Shown here in pieces: positions 61,717-64,000 of a stretch of 64,000 nucleotides of DNA. Numbering within the stretch: position 1 is the stretch's first letter; every line of letters begins with the position of its first letter. The position numbers and the translations under genes are program-made. The stretch comes from Chitinophagaceae bacterium (GTDB taxonomy: Bacteria > Bacteroidota > Bacteroidia > Chitinophagales > Chitinophagaceae): contig JADLCD010000138.1 in NCBI GenBank assembly GCA_020847395.1, positions 1-64,000 of the forward strand, in the 5' to 3' direction. Below the pieces are notes generated by a model that saw only the letters and a program-made list of their open reading frames with translations, was not told where the DNA came from and searched no databases.

Positions 61717-64000
61717 TTATTCTATCTCATCAGCTTCCTCAACTGTTTTTATCAACCTTGATAATCTTTCAGCGGCGGCGGCTTCTGATGCTAAATCTGT
61801 TTTATTGGTGCTGTGATGGAGTTCATTAATCAGTTCAGCTACAAGGGCCGTCCAGCCGGTTTGATGGCAGGCGCCAAGCCCTTTACCTGAATCTCCGTGA
61901 AAATATTCGTAAAATAAAACAAGATGTTCATTGCCGGGCTTCTTATAAAACCAATTGTATTCATCATATAGCTTTCGCTCGCCTTTCTCGCTTTTCTTAA
62001 ATAAACTAATCACCCGCCTTGTAAGTTCATCGGCAACTTCGCTTAGTGTTAACTGCCTGCCCGATCCTGTTGGATATTCTACCGTTAAATTTTCACCATA
62101 AAAAGTTCCGTATTTCCTGATGGATTGTATAACCAGGTAATTCAATGGCATCCAAACCGGGCCACGCCAGTTGGAGTTGCCCCCGTAAAAATCAGAGGTG
62201 GAATCACCCGGGTCATATTGAGCTGTATAAGAATTACCATTAATGGTTACAGCATAAGGATTGTCTTTATGATATTTTGAGAGCGCACGTATGCCGCCTT
62301 CTGATAAAAACTCCTCCTCATTCAACAATCGTTTCAATAAAAAAACTAACCTTTCTTTTGGCAACAACGATAACAGCACAGCTTCTCCATCGCTGCGGTC
62401 TTCATTGGGCCAGAATAAATTATTTCGTTTACGATAATTTTCAAACCAGGTCATCCGCTTTTTAAAATCATCTAATTTATCCAATGATTTTTTCTGGATG
62501 TTTGAAACAGCAAATAATGTAGTTAACCCTACTATCGACTGAATACGCAATTGCAATGGCTGTGAACCCGAAATGGAAAGTGTATCATAAAAAAATTTAT
62601 CTTCTTCATTCCATAAGCCCTGTTCATTCAATGCTTCCGCTATCAATACAAACTGTTCAAAAAATTTGGTAGCCGTATCTTCAAAAGCTTTATCGTGTAT
62701 AGCTATCTCCAGCGCCATATCCATCATATTCAGTGCATACATCGCCATCCAGCTTGTGCCGTCGGCCTGCTCAAGATGCATATTGCTTCCAAGCGAAGAA
62801 CTACGGTTGAAAACGCCGATATTATCTAATCCTAAAAATCCTCCTTCAAATAAATTATTGCCTTTAACATCTTTCCTGTTCATCCACCAGGTAAAATTGA
62901 TCAGCAGTTTTTGAAAGATTTTTTTCAAAAACAATATATCGCCTTTACCTTCTCTCTTTTTCTCAATATAATAAACCTGTAAAGCCGCCCACCCCTGCAC
63001 CGGGGGATTTACATCGCTGAAATTCCATTCGTATGCAGGCAATTGTCCATCAGGTTTCATATACCATTCCCGCATAATCAGCAGCAACTGGTGCTTTGCA
63101 AAACAAGGATCAGCTACAGCCATTGCTATGCAATGAAATGCAAGGTCCCATGCAGCATACCAGGGATATTCCCACTTGTCAGGCATTGCAATAACATCCT
63201 GGTTCTTTAAATGCTTCCAATCGCTGTTACGCCCATGCTTCCTGGTTTCACTTGCTGCGCTAATACCATCGGTTGTACTCAACCATCTTTCTACATCATA
63301 ATGATAATATTGTTTACTCCACAATAAACCGGCTATTGCCTGCCGCTGAATGATGGCCATGTCTTCATCCATACCTGCCGGTAAAATAGCTGCATAAAAA
63401 TCATTTGCCTCTCCTTTTCGTGTTGCAAATATTTTCTCAAAACCACCGGCAAATGGATTTTCAGTAAGCTTATTGCTAAGCCTGCAATAAATAGTTTTAG
63501 TAGTACCAGGCGCTATACTAAGATTATACACAGGCGAAAATTTTGTGCCTGACTTTTTAGCTCTCAAAGACTGAATATTACTGCCATTAATCACTGCATC
63601 GTGAAAGGCATCTTTAACAAATGGGGTAGCGTTAGGTTTTCCTGTTATTTTTTCTGTATTTGTTTCATTTTCTGTAAAAAAACAATCATCTGGTTTTTGA
63701 AAATACAAATAATAGGTGCCTAACCTGTGATGTGTAGCTTTTACAGAAGTTTTATCAAGGTAACTGATGCCGGGCTTTTTATCTGTGCCCACATAATCCC
63801 GGCGATTGTAAAACCATAGAGTAGGCAATACCGTTATAGGCGCCGCTTTTGGCCCGCGGTTGTGTATATCAATTTTAATAGCTATATCCTGCGGGCTTTG
63901 CTTTGCATATGTTACCAGTACGTCAAAATATTCATCTTTATCAAAAACACCGGTATCCAATATTTCGTATTCCGGTTCAAGCTTAGACCTTAAACGATTT
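61717..64000 (-). CDS. MGH1-like/GH63-type glucosidase, 5' end beyond the window
   Basis: The frame runs off the window: upstream of TTG 63960 it stays open to 64000 (LEPEYEILDTGVFDKDEYFD is continuous), so the N-terminus is missing and about 760 residues are visible. The beta-sandwich part (VTYAKQSPQDIAIKIDIHNR, VLPTLWFYNRRDYVG) leads into an (alpha/alpha)6 barrel: EYPWYAAWDLAFHCIAMAVA, LPAYEWNFSDVNPPVQGWAA, SNWRGPVWMPLNYLVIQSIR and FYEYFHGDSGKGLGACHQTG then WTALVAELI. This is the layout of MGH1/GH63-type alpha-glycosidases labelled glucosidase in related genomes. No signal is visible because the start is absent. It is a single gene before lysS. Confidence 0.88.
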   Translation of the reverse strand, partial: NRLRSKLEPEYEILDTGVFDKDEYFDVLVTYAKQSPQDIAIKIDIHNRGPKAAPITVLPTLWFYNRRDYVGTDKKPGISYLDKTSVKATHHRLGTYYLYFQKPDDCFFTENETNTEKITGKPNATPFVKDAFHDAVINGSNIQSLRAKKSGTKFSPVYNLSIAPGTTKTIYCRLSNKLTENPFAGGFEKIFATRKGEANDFYAAILPAGMDEDMAIIQRQAIAGLLWSKQYYHYDVERWLSTTDGISAASETRKHGRNSDWKHLKNQDVIAMPDKWEYPWYAAWDLAFHCIAMAVADPCFAKHQLLLIMREWYMKPDGQLPAYEWNFSDVNPPVQGWAALQVYYIEKKREGKGDILFLKKIFQKLLINFTWWMNRKDVKGNNLFEGGFLGLDNIGVFNRSSSLGSNMHLEQADGTSWMAMYALNMMDMALEIAIHDKAFEDTATKFFEQFVLIAEALNEQGLWNEEDKFFYDTLSISGSQPLQLRIQSIVGLTTLFAVSNIQKKSLDKLDDFKKRMTWFENYRKRNNLFWPNEDRSDGEAVLLSLLPKERLVFLLKRLLNEEEFLSEGGIRALSKYHKDNPYAVTINGNSYTAQYDPGDSTSDFYGGNSNWRGPVWMPLNYLVIQSIRKYGTFYGENLTVEYPTGSGRQLTLSEVADELTRRVISLFKKSEKGERKLYDEYNWFYKKPGNEHLVLFYEYFHGDSGKGLGACHQTGWTALVAELINELHHSTNKTDLASEAAAAERLSRLIKTVEEADEIE

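Noticed and set aside
61717-63960. Glucosidase starting at TTG 63960
   Set aside because: The frame and family-like sequence continue upstream to the window end, so the gene is cut by the window and the TTG is internal.
1-64000. tRNA and rRNA genes
   Set aside because: Intergenic regions were read for cloverleaf and rRNA text and none was convincing; a covariance scan could still find one.

Overview
The window is chromosomal DNA of a Bacteroidota bacterium, most likely close to the Chitinophagaceae. The evidence is a SusC/SusD pair with an ECF sigma and FecR anti-sigma, a type IX secretion (T9SS) sorting tail, DUF4286, a 35-residue bTHX ribosomal protein, TTTG-N18/19-TAnnTTTG promoters, lipoprotein-rich glycan genes and low GC. 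No rRNA, tRNA, CRISPR array or complete insertion sequence was seen.

Layout. 1-2.8 kb is accessory: small unrecognised genes that look like orphan toxin tails and immunity proteins, then a decayed DUF1016 (YhcG-type) gene. 2.8-9.3 kb holds a transglutaminase-like lipoprotein, a DUF502 membrane protein, an ECF sigma with three small membrane genes, an Hsp20, DUF3052 and a HAD phosphatase. 9.4-11.4 kb holds a long intergenic region with a dispersed repeat, a MITE-like element and a fluoride riboswitch ahead of a CLC-type gene, so that gene is very probably a fluoride exporter. 11.5-25 kb is a HipA-like kinase/DUF3037 pair, a sugar isomerase-like protein, helicases, a T9SS cargo protein, HU, bTHX, pdxH and pyrH.

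25.5-42.6 kb is the most coherent region. Minus-strand sigma, FecR, SusC, SusD and an arylsulfotransferase-like lipoprotein face a plus-strand putative glycoside hydrolase and cysC. After an inserted DarTG toxin-antitoxin pair come a CHR-family transporter, a PAPS-type sulfotransferase and cysQ. Together cysC, sulfotransferase and cysQ make PAPS, use it and remove PAP, so a sulfation pathway sits beside a glycan-uptake locus. 42.6-45.2 kb is amino-acid metabolism (argH and a Cys/Met PLP enzyme). 45.3-52.5 kb is a second carbohydrate cluster (GH3-serine hydrolase fusion, GH2, GH43, sugar isomerase-like). 52.6-64 kb is RecQ, a HerA-like ATPase, a GroES-like protein, a response regulator, a GT39-type transferase, lysS and a glucosidase cut by the window end.

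The intergenic DNA is unusually rich in repeats: a three-copy structured repeat whose hairpin shows a compensatory change, a 105-bp element with terminal inverted repeats and an 8-bp target duplication, a 15-bp tandem array, an 89-bp tandem duplication, and a hairpin repeat placed directly after two unrelated stop codons.
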